The notes beneath the pieces were generated by a model, which ran no database searches, had not been told where the DNA came from, and worked only from the letters and a program-made list of their open reading frames with translations. The position numbers and the translations under genes were made by a program. This document shows positions 5,513-6,655 of a stretch of DNA of 6,655 bases, piece after piece; within the stretch, counting starts at the first letter, position 1, and each line of letters starts with the position of its first letter. The DNA lies in contig CAIPNE010000293.1 of NCBI GenBank assembly GCA_903866355.1, positions 1-6,655 of the forward strand, written 5' to 3'. Source of the stretch: an uncultured Gammaproteobacteria bacterium (GTDB lineage Bacteria > Pseudomonadota > Gammaproteobacteria > Ga0077536).

Positions 5513-6346
5513 ATGAGACAGCATTTGCCCGTACACGGCGCCGGCTTGGGACTGCGGCGAGCCTATCTGGGCGAACTCGGGTTAGCGTTTCCGCCCCTCA
5601 TCGATTTTATGGAAATCGCGCCCGAGAATTGGTTGGATGCTGGCGGGCGTTTGGGCCGATCCCTCGCGCAACTTGCCGAGCGCGTGCCGCTGGTGGGTCA
5701 TGGCTTATTGCTCAATCTAGGGGGCACCGATCCCTTGGATTTAGCCTTTCTGCGGCGCCTCAAACCGTTTCTCGATCACCATAAAGTGCGCTGCTACGGC
5801 GACCATCTGAGCTTCTGTGGCGATGCCGGGATTCTCTACGAACTGCTCCCTCTGCCCTTTACAGCGGAGGCTGTCGCGCACTTGGCCGGACGGATTCGCG
5901 TGGTGCAAGAGGTACTGGAGCGGCGCATTGCGGTGGAGAATCCCAGCTACTACTGCACGCTCGCCAACGACCTCACTGAAGCCCAGTTTATTAATGCGGT
6001 CTTGGCCGAAGCTGACTGCGATCTGCTGTTGGACATCAACAATGTTTACGTTAATAGCCAAAACCACCACTACGATGCCGGTGATTTTTTGCGTTGTTTG
6101 CCCGCCGCACGGATAGCTTATGGACATATTGCCGGACATTTGCGCACCGCCGATGGCCTGTTGATCGACACCCATGGCGCGGCGGTCAGCACCGCTGTGT
6201 GGCAGTTATTGGGGCAGGCCTACGCGCATTTTGGGGTCTTCCCCACGCTGCTAGAGCGCGACGAAAACCTCCCTGCCTTGGCAGATTTGTTGGCCGAGGT
6301 CGACCAGCTACGAGCCCTGCAAGGCGCCTCGGGGATCCTCGAGTAA
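5513..6346 (+). CDS. MNIO-family (DUF692/UPF0276) multinuclear non-heme iron oxidase
   Basis: A complete 277-residue DUF692 protein with a TIM-barrel fold, the family of MbnB, TglH and BufB. Characterised members use two or three iron ions and O2 to remodel Cys, Asp or Asn residues of ribosomal peptides, usually with a partner protein. Conserved pieces are GLGLR (11-15), FMEIAPENW (32-40), VGHGLLLNLGG (61-71), YGDHLSFCG (95-103), VENPSYY (141-147), LLLDINNVYVNSQNH (171-185), YGHIAGH (203-209), IDTHG (218-222) and LLERDEN (246-252). The likely ligands His63, Asp97, His98, Glu142, Asp174, His205, Asp219, His221 and Glu249 are all present, so it looks active. The ATG at 5513 gives the family-like start; a GTG at 5465 would add 16 atypical residues. 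No Shine-Dalgarno is evident. No partner (DUF2063, MbnC or TglI type) follows within the 309 bases left. Confidence 0.93.
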   Translation: MRQHLPVHGAGLGLRRAYLGELGLAFPPLIDFMEIAPENWLDAGGRLGRSLAQLAERVPLVGHGLLLNLGGTDPLDLAFLRRLKPFLDHHKVRCYGDHLSFCGDAGILYELLPLPFTAEAVAHLAGRIRVVQEVLERRIAVENPSYYCTLANDLTEAQFINAVLAEADCDLLLDINNVYVNSQNHHYDAGDFLRCLPAARIAYGHIAGHLRTADGLLIDTHGAAVSTAVWQLLGQAYAHFGVFPTLLERDENLPALADLLAEVDQLRALQGASGILE

Positions 6347-6504
6347 ACTGCGCCGAGAGCCCGCCGAGTTTAGCCAAAACCACTGGCGGGGCGGGGCCGG
6401 ACGACCGCCGAGATTGGCAACGGCGCGGCGTTCCACCGCGCGCTACGGCCAATGCAAATTACTGCCGGTGCGCGCAGGTAAAAATAGGCCACGCAGCACG
6501 TTGA

Positions 6505-6582
6505 ATGGTCCAGAACGCTAGTATTTGCCCGGTGAGCAAGTGCCTGTGGCATTATTCCAGCAATCCCAAACCCTGCGGGTAA
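6505..6582 (+). CDS. Very short Cys-containing frame after the MNIO gene (25 codons, speculative)
   Basis: An ATG frame encodes a 25-residue peptide with Cys at 8, 13 and 24 (ICPVSKC ... KPCG) and stops with TAA. It lies 158 bases after the MNIO stop on the same strand. Length and Cys content recall methanobactin-type precursors, but there is no Shine-Dalgarno, no recognisable leader, and frames this short arise often by chance. It is listed only because of its position beside an MNIO enzyme. Confidence 0.12.
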   Translation: MVQNASICPVSKCLWHYSSNPKPCG

Positions 6583-6596
6583 CGGGAAGGGACACT

Positions 6597-6615
6597 GCCT
6601 CGGCACGGCCGAGGC
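6597..6615. repeat. Perfect 8-pair inverted repeat
   Basis: GCCTCGGC (6597-6604) pairs fully with GCCGAGGC (6608-6615) around a 3-base ACG loop. No T-tract follows on the plus strand (the text continues TAACCTACC), nor on the minus strand (AGTGTCCC), so it is not a standard intrinsic terminator. It could be an operator or a stem in the leader of a gene beyond the window. Confidence 0.6.
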
Positions 6616-6655
6616 TAACCTACCAGTAAAATCTAAGGCGCAGATGCCAGAACCA

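Larger units (their letters stand above)
6347..6655. other. 309 bases after the MNIO gene with no convincing gene
   Basis: Open frames on both strands here give Arg/Pro/Ala-rich text and match no family I know. In particular, the start of a DUF2063-like MNIO partner is not seen in any plus frame. The stretch contains a weak inverted repeat (CCCGCC 6360-6365 with GGCGGG 6385-6390, 19-base loop, no T-tract), a 25-codon ATG frame at 6505-6582, and a strong hairpin at 6597-6615. The region may be the leader of a gene beyond the window. Confidence 0.5.

Noticed and set aside
5223..5516. 97-residue plus-strand frame overlapping the MNIO start by ATGA, as a possible bufferin-type precursor
   Set aside because: TTG start, Arg/Ser-rich text, no signal peptide and no DUF2282-like Cys pattern. 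A competing frame in the same DNA looks more coding-like.
6333..6343. Adjacent BamHI and XhoI sites (GGATCC overlapping CTCGAG), suggesting a cloning junction
   Set aside because: The bases encode an in-frame, plausible C-terminus of the MNIO protein and no vector sequence follows; chance in GC-rich DNA.
6094..6504. Plus-strand 136-residue frame overlapping the MNIO 3' end, as a possible partner protein
   Set aside because: Mostly a frame-shifted copy of the MNIO text followed by Arg-rich residues; nothing like DUF2063 or other MNIO partners.

Overview
This window reads like a chromosomal stretch of a moderately GC-rich proteobacterium, most likely a gammaproteobacterium. The thiS-thiG-trmB order is familiar from gammaproteobacteria such as Pseudomonas, and the minus-strand HAD protein closely resembles the GMP/IMP nucleotidase YrfG of that class. 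I see no insertion sequence, phage gene, tRNA, rRNA or CRISPR array. Genus cannot be told from the sequence alone.

Positions 1-2926 form one tightly spaced plus-strand block. It holds the 3' end of a response-regulator receiver domain, an MBL-fold metallohydrolase whose start overlaps the receiver stop (ATGA), the thiamin sulfur carrier ThiS, thiazole synthase ThiG and the tRNA m7G46 methyltransferase TrmB. The first two look like a signalling pair, the next two make the thiazole half of thiamin, and TrmB is tRNA housekeeping. Spacing suggests one transcript.

Positions 2934-5211 run on the minus strand. A YrfG-like HAD nucleotidase converges on trmB with a 7-base gap. It is preceded by a 327-base non-coding stretch (3609-3935). 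That stretch has a terminator-like hairpin with a T-tract ending right at the nucleotidase ribosome-binding site, and a plausible promoter facing the other way. Beyond it lie an exported SEL1-repeat protein and a possible 60-residue protein ending in CSPC.

Positions 5212-6655 hold a divergent stretch of about 300 bases, then a complete plus-strand MNIO-family (DUF692/UPF0276) iron oxidase, then about 310 bases with no convincing gene. MNIO enzymes usually modify Cys, Asp or Asn residues of ribosomal peptides with the help of a partner protein. No partner gene and no obvious precursor is present here. Two short Cys-containing reading frames flank the enzyme and are the most speculative but most interesting items in the window.
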